A DNA stretch of 64,000 nt from Urechidicola vernalis (GCF_031846385.1 NZ_JAVRHV010000001.1:806001-870000); one strand, 5' to 3'; shown: positions 8,874 through 18,293, counted from the stretch's first letter. The notes: generated by a model not told the origin, from the letters alone. Numbers and translations: made by a program.

Positions 8874-9095
8874 ATGTACTGGACTTTAGAATTAGCATCT
8901 TATTTAGCAGATGCACCGTGGCCAGCAACTAAGGACGAACTAATTGATTATGCAATTAGAACTGGAGCTCCTTTAGAAGTTGCAGAAAATCTTCAAGATA
9001 TTGAGGATGAAGGAGATTCTTACGATTCTATTATTGAAATTTGGCCTGATTATCCAACCGAAGAAGATTATCTTTGGAATGAGGAAGAATACTAA
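8874..9095 (+). CDS. DUF2795 family small acidic protein
   Basis: 73-residue, strongly acidic protein beginning MYWTLELASYLADAPWP, with the segment ELIDYAIRTGAPLEVAENL followed by an Asp/Glu-rich tail ending in NEEEY. I recognise it as the DUF2795-type protein conserved just upstream of secA in Flavobacteriaceae; its function is unknown. It has no signal peptide or membrane segment, so it is cytosolic. It has its own strong promoter and a terminator after it, so it may be expressed at high level independently of secA. A role with SecA would be inference from conserved adjacency alone. Confidence 0.85.
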   Translation: MYWTLELASYLADAPWPATKDELIDYAIRTGAPLEVAENLQDIEDEGDSYDSIIEIWPDYPTEEDYLWNEEEY

Positions 9096-9118
9096 ATTTT
9101 CGATTAAAATTAACATAT

Positions 9119-9145
9119 AAAAGTCTCATTAGAGGCTTTTTTTTT
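9119..9145 (+). terminator. Terminator between the DUF2795 gene and secA
   Basis: Stem AAAAGTCTC / GAGGCTTTT (one G-U pair), four-base loop, then a run of T. Confidence 0.88.
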
Positions 9146-9148
9146 GCT

Positions 9149-9156
9149 TAAATTTG
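9149..9156 (+). promoter_or_regulatory. Candidate -7 box for secA
   Basis: TAAATTTG, a full TAnnTTTG match just after the upstream terminator and 25 bases before the secA ATG. No -33 TTG is seen at the right distance, where the terminator hairpin lies. Confidence 0.35.
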
Positions 9157-9181
9157 AGCGCATAAAACACACCATAAAATT

Positions 9182-12100
9182 ATGAGTATATTAAATTCTG
9201 TTTTAAAGATTTTTGTAGGAGATAAAAGCAAGAAGGATCTTAAAACATTACTCCCTATAGTAGAAAAAGTAGTTGCGTTTGAAAGCAGTATAAAAGCGCT
9301 TTCAAATGATGAATTACGTTCTAAAACTTTAGAATTTAAGCAAAGAATTAAAGATGGAACACAATCCATTAGTGATAAAATTTCTGAATTAAACACAGAA
9401 ATTGAAGCAGCAAATATAGACCGTAAAGAAGAAATTTATAAGGAAATTGATTCCTTAAGAGATGATGAATACAATGCATCGGAAAAAGTATTGCAAGAAA
9501 TACTTCCTGAAGCATTTGCCTTGGTCAAAGAAACTGCAAGACGATTTACCTTGAATGAAACAATTTCTGTAATTGCGACTTCATACGATAGAGAATTATC
9601 TGGTTTAAAAGATAATGTTGAGTTGGATGGAGATAAAGCAATCTATTATAATTCTTGGGATGCTACTGGTAAACAAATCACCTGGGACATGATTCATTAT
9701 GATGTGCAGTTAATTGGTGGTTCTGTATTGCACCAAGGTAAAATTGCAGAAATGATGACTGGGGAAGGAAAAACCTTAGTTGCAACACTTCCAATTTATT
9801 TAAATGCTTTGACCGGTAACGGAGTGCATGTTGTAACAGTAAACGATTATTTAGCAAAACGTGATGCCGCATGGATGGCTCCAATATTTGAGTTCCATGG
9901 ATTCTCTATAGATTGCATCGATTATCACCAGCCAAATTCAGATGCCAGAAGAAAAGCATACAATGCGGATATTACTTATGGAACAAATAATGAATTTGGT
10001 TTTGATTATTTGCGTGATAACATGGCACACTCGCCTAAAGATTTGGTACAACGCCCGCATAACTATGCAATTGTAGATGAGGTCGATTCTGTATTGATTG
10101 ATGATGCAAGAACACCGTTAATTATTTCCGGTGCTACGCCACAAGGAGATCGTCATGAATTTAATGAATTAAAACCTAGTGTAGATAAAATTGTAGAAAT
10201 TCAACGCAAGTATTTGGTTGGGGTTTTATCAGAAGCAAAAAAGTTAATCGCTGCAGGAGACACTAAAGAAGGTGGATTCCAATTACTACGAGTATACAGA
10301 GGTTTGCCAAAAAATAAGGCTCTTATAAAATTTTTAAGTCAAGAAGGTGTAAAGCAAATTCTTCAAAAAACGGAGAATACTTATATGGCAGACAACAACC
10401 GTGAAATGCCAAAGGTTGATGAAGTTTTATATTTTACCATCGATGAAAAAAACAATCAGATTGAATTAACAGAGAAAGGGATAGCCCATTTATCTTCAGA
10501 CCATAATGATGAAGAATTCTTTGTGATGCCAGATATTGGTATGGAAGTTGGGAAACTAGAATCTGAAGATTTATCAAAGGAAGAATTAACCAAACGCAAA
10601 GAAATTTTATACCAAGATTTTGGTGTTAAGAGTGAGCGAATTCACACCATGAACCAGTTATTGAAAGCCTATACCCTTTTCGAAAAGGATGTAGAGTATG
10701 TGGTAATGAACGATAAGATCATGATTGTTGATGAGCAAACTGGTCGTATTATGGATGGTCGTCGTTATTCTGATGGGTTACACCAAGCGTTAGAAGCAAA
10801 AGAGAATGTAAAAATTGAAGCCGCTACACAAACATACGCTACGGTTACATTACAGAACTACTTTAGAATGTATCGTAAACTGTCTGGTATGACGGGTACC
10901 GCAATTACAGAGGCGGGTGAGTTTTGGGAAATCTATAAATTAGATGTTATTGAAATTCCTACAAACAAACCTTTAGCTAGAGATGATAGAGATGACAAAG
11001 TTTATAAAACCGCTCGTGAAAAATACAATGCTGTAATTGATGAAGTTACAAACTTAGTAGCAGACGGAAGACCTGTACTTGTCGGTACAACTTCAGTTGA
11101 AATTTCTGAGTTATTAGGTCGTATGTTAGCAATGCGTAAGATTAAGCATAATGTATTGAATGCAAAACTGCATAAAAAAGAAGCAGATATTGTAGCAGAA
11201 GCAGGAAACCCAGGAGTTGTAACTATTGCCACAAACATGGCCGGTCGTGGAACCGATATTAAATTAAGTGATGACGTTTTAGCCGCAGGAGGTTTAGCCA
11301 TTATTGGTACAGAACGTCATGATTCTCGTCGTGTAGACAGACAGTTAAGAGGTCGTGCTGGTCGTCAAGGAGATGTTGGTTCATCGCAATTCTATGTTTC
11401 TTTAGAAGACAACTTAATGCGTTTATTTAACAGTGAACGTGTAGCCAAGATGATGGATAGAATGGGATTAGGTGAAGGCGAAGTGATTCAGCATTCTATG
11501 ATTTCAAAATCTATTGAAAGAGCGCAAAAGAAGGTAGAAGAAAACAACTTTGGAGTTCGTAAGAACTTGTTAGAATATGATGATGTAATGAATTCTCAGC
11601 GTGAGGTTGTGTATAAAAGACGTCGTCATGCCTTGTACGGAGAGCGTTTACAAGTAGATATTGTGAACATGGTCTTTGATACATGCGCAAATTTAATCGC
11701 TGAAAACAAACCGAATAACGATTACAATAATTTTGAGTTTGAGTTGATTCGTTTTTCTTCGATGTCATCACCATTTACAGAAGAAGAATTTAAGAGCAAA
11801 ACCGCTGAAGAATTAACTGATGGCTTATTTGATACCGTTTACAAAAACTATCAAAATAAAATTGAGCGTAGCGCAGCTGCCACTTATCCGGTTATTAAGG
11901 ATGTATATGAAAAGCAAAGCGAACAATACGAACGAATAGTTGTTCCATTTACAAACGGCGTAAAAACGATTCAAGTAGTTACCAATTTAAAAGATGCCTA
12001 CGAATCTAAAGGAAAAGTCTTAGTCCAAGATTTTGAAAAAAATGTTGCACTGGCAATTATTGATGATACTTGGAAAGATCATTTACGACAAATGGATGAA

Positions 12101-12517
12101 TTAAAACAATCCGTTAGAAATGCGCAATATGAGCAAAAGGATCCGTTATTAATTTACAAATTCGAGTCGTTTGAGTTGTTTAACAAAATGTTGAACAAGG
12201 TTAATAAAGAGGTGTTATCATTCTTATTTAAAGGAGATTTACCATCTAGAAATGCAAACGAAGTTTCTCAAGCAAGAGAGCGTAAAAGAGAAAATGTTCA
12301 GTTAACCAAAGAGGATTATAGCGATGGTCAAGAAACTAGTACTAACCAAACTCAAGCGCGAAAACCAGTTGAAACTTTTGTAAGAACAGAACGTAAAATA
12401 GGCAGAAACGATAGAGTTACGATTAAAAACGTAATGAGTGGAGAGAACAAACAAGTGAAGTACAAACAGGCCATACCTTTAATAGAAAAAGGAGAATGGG
12501 TCCTTACTGAGGATTAG
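9182..12517 (+). CDS. secA: Preprotein translocase ATPase SecA
   Basis: Motor that pushes unfolded preproteins through SecYEG at the inner membrane. 1111 residues, longer than the ~900 of E. coli, with extra sequence in the preprotein-binding region, as is usual in Bacteroidota. Visible motifs: Walker A MTGEGKTLVATLP, the DEAD-like IVDEVDSVLIDDARTPL, GMTGTA, TIATNMAGRGTDIKL and RQLRGRAGRQGD of the second nucleotide-binding domain. The C-terminus (IPLIEKGEWVLTED) lacks the CxC...CH zinc motif that binds SecB in proteobacteria. A terminator follows immediately. Confidence 0.98.
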   Translation: MSILNSVLKIFVGDKSKKDLKTLLPIVEKVVAFESSIKALSNDELRSKTLEFKQRIKDGTQSISDKISELNTEIEAANIDRKEEIYKEIDSLRDDEYNASEKVLQEILPEAFALVKETARRFTLNETISVIATSYDRELSGLKDNVELDGDKAIYYNSWDATGKQITWDMIHYDVQLIGGSVLHQGKIAEMMTGEGKTLVATLPIYLNALTGNGVHVVTVNDYLAKRDAAWMAPIFEFHGFSIDCIDYHQPNSDARRKAYNADITYGTNNEFGFDYLRDNMAHSPKDLVQRPHNYAIVDEVDSVLIDDARTPLIISGATPQGDRHEFNELKPSVDKIVEIQRKYLVGVLSEAKKLIAAGDTKEGGFQLLRVYRGLPKNKALIKFLSQEGVKQILQKTENTYMADNNREMPKVDEVLYFTIDEKNNQIELTEKGIAHLSSDHNDEEFFVMPDIGMEVGKLESEDLSKEELTKRKEILYQDFGVKSERIHTMNQLLKAYTLFEKDVEYVVMNDKIMIVDEQTGRIMDGRRYSDGLHQALEAKENVKIEAATQTYATVTLQNYFRMYRKLSGMTGTAITEAGEFWEIYKLDVIEIPTNKPLARDDRDDKVYKTAREKYNAVIDEVTNLVADGRPVLVGTTSVEISELLGRMLAMRKIKHNVLNAKLHKKEADIVAEAGNPGVVTIATNMAGRGTDIKLSDDVLAAGGLAIIGTERHDSRRVDRQLRGRAGRQGDVGSSQFYVSLEDNLMRLFNSERVAKMMDRMGLGEGEVIQHSMISKSIERAQKKVEENNFGVRKNLLEYDDVMNSQREVVYKRRRHALYGERLQVDIVNMVFDTCANLIAENKPNNDYNNFEFELIRFSSMSSPFTEEEFKSKTAEELTDGLFDTVYKNYQNKIERSAAATYPVIKDVYEKQSEQYERIVVPFTNGVKTIQVVTNLKDAYESKGKVLVQDFEKNVALAIIDDTWKDHLRQMDELKQSVRNAQYEQKDPLLIYKFESFELFNKMLNKVNKEVLSFLFKGDLPSRNANEVSQARERKRENVQLTKEDYSDGQETSTNQTQARKPVETFVRTERKIGRNDRVTIKNVMSGENKQVKYKQAIPLIEKGEWVLTED

Positions 12518-12532
12518 TACTAATTAGATATT

Positions 12533-12563
12533 AAAAAAGGCTCAACTAACGTTGAGCCTTTTT
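12533..12563. terminator. Terminator after secA, symmetric
   Basis: Perfect stem GGCTCAAC / GTTGAGCC with a TAAC loop, flanked by an A run on the left and a T run on the right, so it can act for secA and for the convergent minus-strand VOC operon. Confidence 0.9.
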
Positions 12564-12588
12564 AGTTAATCTATTTAAAACTATATTT

Positions 12589-12966
12589 TTAATTGTTCGA
12601 ATGCAACGCTATACGATTTCCTTCAGAATCTATAAAAAGAGCCATATAACCTATTTCTTCTGAAATTAATGTTTTCTCTTGCAATACCTTTCCTCCAGCG
12701 TCTTCTATTCTACTAACTTCTATGGATACGTCTTCCGAATTAAAATAGACTAAAGAACCTTCAGTAGAAGGTTTGTAAAACTCTTCGTTATATACCAAAG
12801 CGCCACCAGCACCAAACTTTTTATCGTCATGCGGGAACCAACCCATTAACATTGGTCCGAATTGCTCCACATGAACATTAAGACCAAAGACAGTTTCATA
12901 AAATTTTACTGCACGCTCCATACTCGATACTGGTATTTCAAACCAGCCAACTAAATTAGTTTTCAT
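12589..12966 (-). CDS. VOC (glyoxalase/bleomycin-resistance fold) protein
   Basis: 125-residue single VOC module pair. It opens with WFEIPVSSMERAVKFYETVFG, the classic first beta-alpha-beta motif, and ends with ALFIDSEGNRIALHSN, where a metal-ligand Glu is expected. The specific reaction is unknown; such proteins act as small-molecule lyases, isomerases, dioxygenases or binding proteins. It lies 6 bases downstream of the SRPBCC gene, so the two are an operon, possibly with the upstream hydrolase. The family is diverse and no substrate should be assumed. Confidence 0.85.
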   Translation of the reverse strand: MKTNLVGWFEIPVSSMERAVKFYETVFGLNVHVEQFGPMLMGWFPHDDKKFGAGGALVYNEEFYKPSTEGSLVYFNSEDVSIEVSRIEDAGGKVLQEKTLISEEIGYMALFIDSEGNRIALHSNN

Positions 12967-12972
12967 ATAAAT

Positions 12973-13497
12973 TTATTTTTCTAGTGTTCTCTTCAACTTA
13001 TTTAAACCAAATTCAAAGTCACCTCCTACAGCTTTATCCATATTCATAAACAACATCATAATACTAATAGGAAACTTATTATTACCGCTAAACCCCCAAA
13101 CGACCTCAGTACCTTCTTTTATTTCAGAAACTCTTAAATAAGCATCAGAAGTAGATTTCCAAGGCTTTAGAAAACGTAATTGACTTGATACTTCTAAATT
13201 TTCTTTTAAACCAGTAATCTCTTGTTCTCCTGAACCAACATCCTTGTTTCCGACCCAGGCAGAAATAAAACCTACTTCTCCATCCGTTCCAGTATATGTT
13301 TTCTCCATATTTGGATCTTTCTCAGCCCAAGGACTCCATTCATGTTGCTTTTCGAGAAACCTTAAGTAATTATAAACTTCGGCCAAAGGCTTATTTATAA
13401 CAATACTTCTACTAACATCATAGCTTTTTGGTGCAATTACCGACAAAACGAATATCAAAGCTACTATACCAATAATTATGTATAAAACGGTATTCAT
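12973..13497 (-). CDS. SRPBCC (START-like) family protein with membrane anchor
   Basis: 174 residues. An N-terminal hydrophobic helix (about 3-22, VLYIIIGIVALIFVLSVIAP) is followed by a polyketide-cyclase/SRPBCC domain that begins SRSIVINKPLAEVYNYL and contains the usual WSPWAEKDPNM segment. The fold makes a deep hydrophobic pocket for small lipophilic ligands; the ligand is not known. The anchor probably fixes it to the inner membrane. It is the first of a tight pair with the VOC gene. Confidence 0.85.
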   Translation of the reverse strand: MNTVLYIIIGIVALIFVLSVIAPKSYDVSRSIVINKPLAEVYNYLRFLEKQHEWSPWAEKDPNMEKTYTGTDGEVGFISAWVGNKDVGSGEQEITGLKENLEVSSQLRFLKPWKSTSDAYLRVSEIKEGTEVVWGFSGNNKFPISIMMLFMNMDKAVGGDFEFGLNKLKRTLEK

Positions 13498-13532
13498 CTT
13501 TTCTAGTTTTTAAGTTATTAACTAAATTCTAT

Positions 13533-14210
13533 TTATACAGATAAACTCTGCCCTATCTCTAACAGGTTTAATTTTTTACCAGCTTTTTCAAATTTTGAAA
13601 TCGCCTGTTCATGATCAATTTTAATAAATCCAAACGTATCATAATGATACCCTAAAATATTGTTACAACCCACAAATTCTGAAGCAATAATAGCACTATC
13701 AATCCCCATAGTAAAATTATCACCAATTGGTAAAACTGCCATATCAATTGCGCATTGCATCGGTATTAGTTTCATATCCATCGTAAGTGCTGTATCTCCA
13801 GCTATGTACAAATTACCTGAATCTGATTCTATGATAAACCCACCAGGTTGCCCTCCATAAGAACCGTCTGGAAAAGAACTGGTATGAATAGCATTGGTAT
13901 AGGTAACCTTACCAAAATCGAACAGCCAAGTACCTCCATGGTTCATAGGATGGCCTTCAAAACCCTTGTTGCCATAATGCGTCACAATTTCATAATTAGA
14001 AACTATTTTGGCATCCGTATTTTTTGCAATAGTTTCAACATCTAAAACATGGTCTTGGTGGGCATGAGTTATTAATATATAATCTGCCTTTAATGCATTT
14101 ACATCTACAGTACTCGCCAACTCGTTACCGCTTATAAACGGATCAACTATTAAAATTTTATTGGCTATTTCAATCTGTAAACAAGCATGTCCTAAAAAGG
14201 TAACTTTCAT
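13533..14210 (-). CDS. UPF0173-type metal-dependent hydrolase (metallo-beta-lactamase fold)
   Basis: 225-residue predicted metal hydrolase of unknown substrate. It shows FLGHACLQIEI at the N-terminus, ILITHAHQDHVLD (the HxHxDH metal motif) and later GDTALTMDM and NILGYHYDTFGFI with the remaining ligands. I set the start at 14210, because MKVTFLGHA is where homologues begin; a further in-frame ATG nine codons upstream would add unrelated residues. No signal peptide. Related YtnP/UlaG-like enzymes act on lactones or sugar lactones, but nothing here fixes the substrate. Confidence 0.88.
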   Translation of the reverse strand: MKVTFLGHACLQIEIANKILIVDPFISGNELASTVDVNALKADYILITHAHQDHVLDVETIAKNTDAKIVSNYEIVTHYGNKGFEGHPMNHGGTWLFDFGKVTYTNAIHTSSFPDGSYGGQPGGFIIESDSGNLYIAGDTALTMDMKLIPMQCAIDMAVLPIGDNFTMGIDSAIIASEFVGCNNILGYHYDTFGFIKIDHEQAISKFEKAGKKLNLLEIGQSLSV

Positions 14211-14326
14211 AATCTGTAATTCTTTTTGATGTGTCATTGCAAGTTACAAAAAAATTAAATTGAAAACTTCCAACATTTTGCGACTAAACTATAGGTGTTT
14301 TTGTAAATTTACTTTAAAGAAAAATT

Positions 14327-14863
14327 ATGAATCCAATTTCAAAATTAATCCACACAATTTCAGAAAAAGAACTTTGGACCGATGAAATTGAACTTGGCCG
14401 TAATGAATACTTAAAAACTGCCGGCAGTATTGATACGAATATTTATTTAGTAATTGAAGGAAGTGTTCGAATTTTTGTAATCGATGCAAATGAAGAACAC
14501 ACTATCCGTTTTGGATATGTCAACAATTTAATTGCTTCGCTAGATTCATTTTTAAATGAACAACCCTCAAATTTCTATATGCAAGCGCTAAAGAGAACCA
14601 AACTTAAGGTCATCTCCAAAGAAGCATTTTTTCACCTCATAAATAGTTCTTCTGAGTATAAGGAAACTTATACATTACTCCTCGAAAATTTTGTATTACA
14701 ACAAATGGAACGAGAAAGAGATATTTTAACAAACTCTCCTGTTGAAAGATATCAAAGAGTTTTGGAAAGGAGTCCTCAACTTTTTCAGGAAATACCGAAC
14801 AAATATATTGCGTCTTATTTAAGAATGACTCCTGAAACTTTATCTAGAATTAAAAAATCTTAA
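14327..14863 (+). CDS. Crp/Fnr-family transcriptional regulator
   Basis: 178 residues. The N-terminal cyclic-nucleotide-binding-like beta barrel (about 10-120) contains YLVIEGSVRIFVID and a segment on responses to effectors. The C-terminal helix-turn-helix is short (KYIASYLRMTPETLSRIKKS), as is common for Bacteroidota members that regulate adjacent stress or detoxification genes. No cysteine cluster is present, so an Fnr-like iron-sulfur centre is excluded. It lies divergent to the UPF0173 hydrolase and upstream of a DinB gene, so either could be its target (inference). Confidence 0.88.
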   Translation: MNPISKLIHTISEKELWTDEIELGRNEYLKTAGSIDTNIYLVIEGSVRIFVIDANEEHTIRFGYVNNLIASLDSFLNEQPSNFYMQALKRTKLKVISKEAFFHLINSSSEYKETYTLLLENFVLQQMERERDILTNSPVERYQRVLERSPQLFQEIPNKYIASYLRMTPETLSRIKKS

Positions 14864-14923
14864 TTTGAATCAATGTTTTTATTCAATTACAGCATCATAT
14901 TTGTATTTTAATTAACAACTAAT

Positions 14924-15469
14924 ATGAACGCAACAGATCTCTTAAAAGAACTCGAAAAAATTACATTGAACAATATTACAGAAGTTGAAGCATTTCAAAA
15001 ATTACCACTAACAAAATTGAATTGGAAATCCGATCCGAAATCATGGAGTATACTAGAATGCATTGAGCATTTAAATCTTTATGGTGATTTTTATTTGCCT
15101 GAAATAGAGAAACAACTCTCTAGTTCTGAATCAATATTTGAAAACAATTTTAGATCAGGTCTTATCGGAAACTATTTTGCGAAATTAATGCTGCCAAGAC
15201 AACCACTAAATAAAATGAAAACGTTAAAAGATAAGAATCCTTTAGGCAGTGCTTTAGAACATAATTGTTTAGAAAAATTTTTAATCCAACAGCAAGAACT
15301 GTTAAAAATTCTTGATTTAGTTAAACACAAAAGTCTAAATAAAATAAAAACCAGCATCAGTATAAGCAAATGGTTAAAACTTAAACTTGGAGACACCTTA
15401 AGAGTGGTTATTTATCATAACTTTAGACATGTTCTTCAAGCGAACAACGCTTTAAAAGCAAGCATATAA
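14924..15469 (+). CDS. DinB-like four-helix protein
   Basis: 181 residues. The segment LNWKSDPKSWSILECIEHLNLYG is the DinB_2 signature with the first metal-ligand His, and HNFRHVLQANNAL near the end supplies the C-terminal His pair. These are thought to be metal-binding, thiol-transferase-like (YfiT/BstA superfamily) proteins; the physiological reaction is unknown. Its position after a Crp-type regulator is typical in this phylum. Confidence 0.82.
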   Translation: MNATDLLKELEKITLNNITEVEAFQKLPLTKLNWKSDPKSWSILECIEHLNLYGDFYLPEIEKQLSSSESIFENNFRSGLIGNYFAKLMLPRQPLNKMKTLKDKNPLGSALEHNCLEKFLIQQQELLKILDLVKHKSLNKIKTSISISKWLKLKLGDTLRVVIYHNFRHVLQANNALKASI

Positions 15470-15509
15470 AAAATTGTTTTGTTAAATTTACCCAACAAAT
15501 TAATTTGCA

Positions 15510-15989
15510 ATGAATCAATCCTTTCTATTTTTTATTTTATTTACCGTTGGACTAAGCGCAATAGCGCAACACAAAACAATTTCTGAAGAATTTAATATTC
15601 AATTCGAATCAACAGAATATTTACCTTCTTATACCACCGAATCTGAAGATGTAATTGGCTATCAAAACAATAATTTTGCTGTTGATATTCAAAAAATAGA
15701 TGTTACCAAGGCTCCAAAGGGAGTGTTAGAAGATTTAAAAGCATTGTCTAAAAAAGTTGCTTTGGATTTCGGTTTTACAGATTTAGGTGCTGGTAACACC
15801 ATGCCAGACCAACCAAACTCCAACTATATTAGAGGATATGACAAGGAAGATGGACGAAAAATCCCTGTTTATGTTGGCTTAATCTACGTGAAAGAAAAAA
15901 ATCTAGTATATCAAATTACAGTTGATTGTTACAATAGTGATTTGAGAGAGGGCACAAAAATTACACGAAGTTTTAAATTGTTGAAATAA
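15510..15989 (+). CDS. Secreted protein of unknown function
   Basis: 159 residues, not recognised. An N-terminal signal peptide (MNQSFLFFILFTVGLSAIAQ, predicted cleavage after Ala-Gln near 20) points to the periplasm. The mature part is about 140 residues, mixed alpha/beta, with no cysteine except one near the C-terminus (VDCYNSD) and no metal motif. It ends RSFKLLK, a common ending for small Bacteroidota secreted proteins. It follows the DinB gene by 40 bases on the same strand and may be cotranscribed. No function can be assigned. Confidence 0.7.
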   Translation: MNQSFLFFILFTVGLSAIAQHKTISEEFNIQFESTEYLPSYTTESEDVIGYQNNNFAVDIQKIDVTKAPKGVLEDLKALSKKVALDFGFTDLGAGNTMPDQPNSNYIRGYDKEDGRKIPVYVGLIYVKEKNLVYQITVDCYNSDLREGTKITRSFKLLK

Positions 15990-16047
15990 TTTCAAAACGA
16001 TATATCAGTTTTTGAGTTCTAAAGAAACTCCACCTTTAAATACAACT

Positions 16048-16500
16048 ATGTCAACTATAAGAAAAGAATTCATTTGGGTTATTACTACTTTGTCTTTTTC
16101 AATTTTAATTGATTCCGTTTTTCTAAAAAAGATTCTAGATAGTCCCGACTCTTTTTATTCTATTAATATATACGACACTTATTTTACCGTATTTAAATAT
16201 TATTATTTACTATTCTATTTTAGTTTCTTCTTATTTATTATTTACCTGTTCAGAATGATTTATTGGAATTTAAAAAACAAAATAGCCAATGGCATATTTC
16301 TAGTTTCCAATTTCATGATGATAATAATATTTGCCTTCATAATTTACTTTTTTAAAAACTTAAATCAAGTTGAAACCATAGATAACCATTTTTCAGATAC
16401 TATTAATTCAATCGTTAACATTGTGATTTCAATTGAAGTTCTTCTAATGCTAACATTTTTATTAATCGGTATATTTCTGGTAAAAAGAAAAACTGAATAA
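16048..16500 (+). CDS. Four-helix integral membrane protein of unknown function
   Basis: 150 residues, not recognised. Four hydrophobic segments are visible: FIWVITTLSFSILIDSVFL, the YYLLFYFSFFLFIIYLF stretch, IFLVSNFMMIIIFAFIIYFF, and IVNIVISIEVLLMLTFLLIGIFLV. It ends in a short basic tail (KRKTE). I use the ATG at 16048 rather than the TTG twelve codons upstream, since the extra residues are polar and unlike a membrane-protein start. It closes the plus-strand group and converges on menA without a clear terminator. Confidence 0.65.
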   Translation: MSTIRKEFIWVITTLSFSILIDSVFLKKILDSPDSFYSINIYDTYFTVFKYYYLLFYFSFFLFIIYLFRMIYWNLKNKIANGIFLVSNFMMIIIFAFIIYFFKNLNQVETIDNHFSDTINSIVNIVISIEVLLMLTFLLIGIFLVKRKTE

Positions 16501-16517
16501 ATAATAATTATCATTTT

Positions 16518-17414
16518 TCACAAGACAAAACCTAACCCTAACAATAGCGCAAAAATAAAAGTCGATAGCGCTAACTTTTTCAATTCAGGATCTAAATCTT
16601 TAGGCTCATTATTCTTATAAACTGTGAATAAATGTCTGAAAATTGGAACATAGGCAATCAAAAATAAAAACTGAATTGCAGAGGTAAACTTTATGGTTAC
16701 AAACAATAAAGCAAACAAAAAAGAACCTGTAATTAAGTAGTAATGATAATATTTTGCAAACTCCGCCCCTATTTTAACCACCAACGTATTTTTACCTGAT
16801 TTCGCATCAGATTCACGATCTCGCATGTTATTTAAGTTCAGCACTCCTGCACTTAACATTCCTATAGAAGCCGCTGGTAAAAAAAGTGAAATTGGTAATT
16901 GCTTCGCAAATAAAAAGTACGAACCACAAACACTTAATAAGCCAAAAAATAAAAACACAAATACATCTCCTAATCCGCTATATCCATAAGCATTTTTACC
17001 CATGGTGTATTTTATTGCGGCTATAATACTGGCTATTCCTAATGCAAAAAACAACAAAGAATGCCCAAAGTTTTCACTACCAAATGATACATAGATTAAC
17101 AAAGTTGCAATAATAAGCGTTATTACCCCTGTAATTTTAATTGCTAATAACATTTGTTTCGGAAATATGGCTCCACTTTGTAATGCGCGTTCAGGTCCTA
17201 TTCTATCTTCATTATCTGTACCTTTTACACCATCTCCGTAATCATTTGCAAAATTAGAGAGTACTTGTAAGCCAACAGTGGTAAACAAGGCCAAAACACA
17301 AATTTTCCAATTAAAAATATTTTCACAAGCTGCTAAAAAACAACCCAATATTATTCCTGAAAGTGAAAGTGGCAACGTTCTTAAACGCGCCGCTTGAATG
17401 AAACTTTTAAACAT
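16518..17414 (-). CDS. menA: 1,4-dihydroxy-2-naphthoate polyprenyltransferase
   Basis: Prenylates 1,4-dihydroxy-2-naphthoate to demethylmenaquinone at the inner membrane. 298 residues with about eight to nine membrane helices of the UbiA superfamily. The first Asp-rich motif is NFANDYGDGVKGTDNEDR and the second is LNNMRDRESDAKSGKNTL; both bind the Mg-diphosphate of the polyprenyl donor. The N-terminal FIQAARLRTLPLSLSG matches MenA rather than UbiA. It lies downstream of two Fe-S protein genes that may use menaquinone, 72 bases after the CCG gene. Confidence 0.94.
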   Translation of the reverse strand: MFKSFIQAARLRTLPLSLSGIILGCFLAACENIFNWKICVLALFTTVGLQVLSNFANDYGDGVKGTDNEDRIGPERALQSGAIFPKQMLLAIKITGVITLIIATLLIYVSFGSENFGHSLLFFALGIASIIAAIKYTMGKNAYGYSGLGDVFVFLFFGLLSVCGSYFLFAKQLPISLFLPAASIGMLSAGVLNLNNMRDRESDAKSGKNTLVVKIGAEFAKYYHYYLITGSFLFALLFVTIKFTSAIQFLFLIAYVPIFRHLFTVYKNNEPKDLDPELKKLALSTFIFALLLGLGFVL

Positions 17415-17486
17415 TTATAATATTTCTTTGAACGATGAAGTTAAAAAAGAGATCAATTTCTTAAATGGGTTCAGAATGATTAGGAT

Positions 17487-18263
17487 TTAAAGATTTTCTG
17501 AATTCGTTATTAATTCAGCAATATCCAAGACCTCAACGCTTTCTTCTTTGTTTTCTGCTTTCACTCCATCTGTCATCATAGTGTTGCAATATGGACAACC
17601 CGTTGCAATGATTTTAGGATTTGTTTTTAGAGCATCTCTAGTTCTTAATACATTCACATCTAAATCACCTTTTTCAGGTTCTTTAAACATTTGGGCACCA
17701 CCTGCCCCACAGCAAAGCGCATTTCTTTTATTGCGTTTCATCTCAACTAAATTTACGCCCAACCTTTTAATCAATTCTCTAGGTGATTCGTATTCATCAT
17801 TCGCTCTTCCTAAATAACAAGGGTCATGAAAAGTAACCCGTTCATTATCCATAGAACCATTTAATTCTAGTCTTCCTTCAGAAATTAATTGTTGAATATA
17901 TTGGGTGTGATGATAGACTTTGTAAGTTCCTCCTAATTCTGGATATTCGTTTTTTAAAGTATTAAATGAATGAGGATCACATGTCACGATTTTCTTTATT
18001 TCATATGCATTTAAAATCTCAATGTTTGTCATTGCCTGCATTTGAAAAACCATTTCATTCCCAGCTCTTTTAGCAGCATCTCCTGTCGAACTCTCCTCAG
18101 TTCCTAAAACAGCAAAATCGACATTTGCTTTGTTAAGTATCTTAACAAAAGCACGTGTAATTTTCTTAGCTCTATCGTCATAACTTCCCGCAGATCCTAC
18201 CCAAAACAACACTTCTGGTTGTTTGCCTTGAGCCATCATTTCTGCCATTGTTGGTACGTTCAT
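17487..18263 (-). CDS. CCG-domain (Fe-S)-binding oxidoreductase subunit
   Basis: 258-residue protein related to the CCG-domain subunits of heterodisulfide reductase B, GlpC and GlcF. Motifs: HDPCYLGRANDEY, NALCCGAGGAQMF and TGCPYCNTMMTDGV, the typical cysteine pattern for a noncubane iron-sulfur site; an earlier VTCDPHSF fits the degenerate first copy. I chose the ATG at 18263, preceded by GGAGAAAA, over a TTG three codons upstream. It pairs with the membrane Fe-S protein upstream, so together they probably pass electrons to or from the quinone pool. The electron donor is unknown. Confidence 0.85.
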   Translation of the reverse strand: MNVPTMAEMMAQGKQPEVLFWVGSAGSYDDRAKKITRAFVKILNKANVDFAVLGTEESSTGDAAKRAGNEMVFQMQAMTNIEILNAYEIKKIVTCDPHSFNTLKNEYPELGGTYKVYHHTQYIQQLISEGRLELNGSMDNERVTFHDPCYLGRANDEYESPRELIKRLGVNLVEMKRNKRNALCCGAGGAQMFKEPEKGDLDVNVLRTRDALKTNPKIIATGCPYCNTMMTDGVKAENKEESVEVLDIAELITNSENL

Positions 18264-18293
18264 TTTCTCCAAGTTTTTCTAATAAAAAATAAG

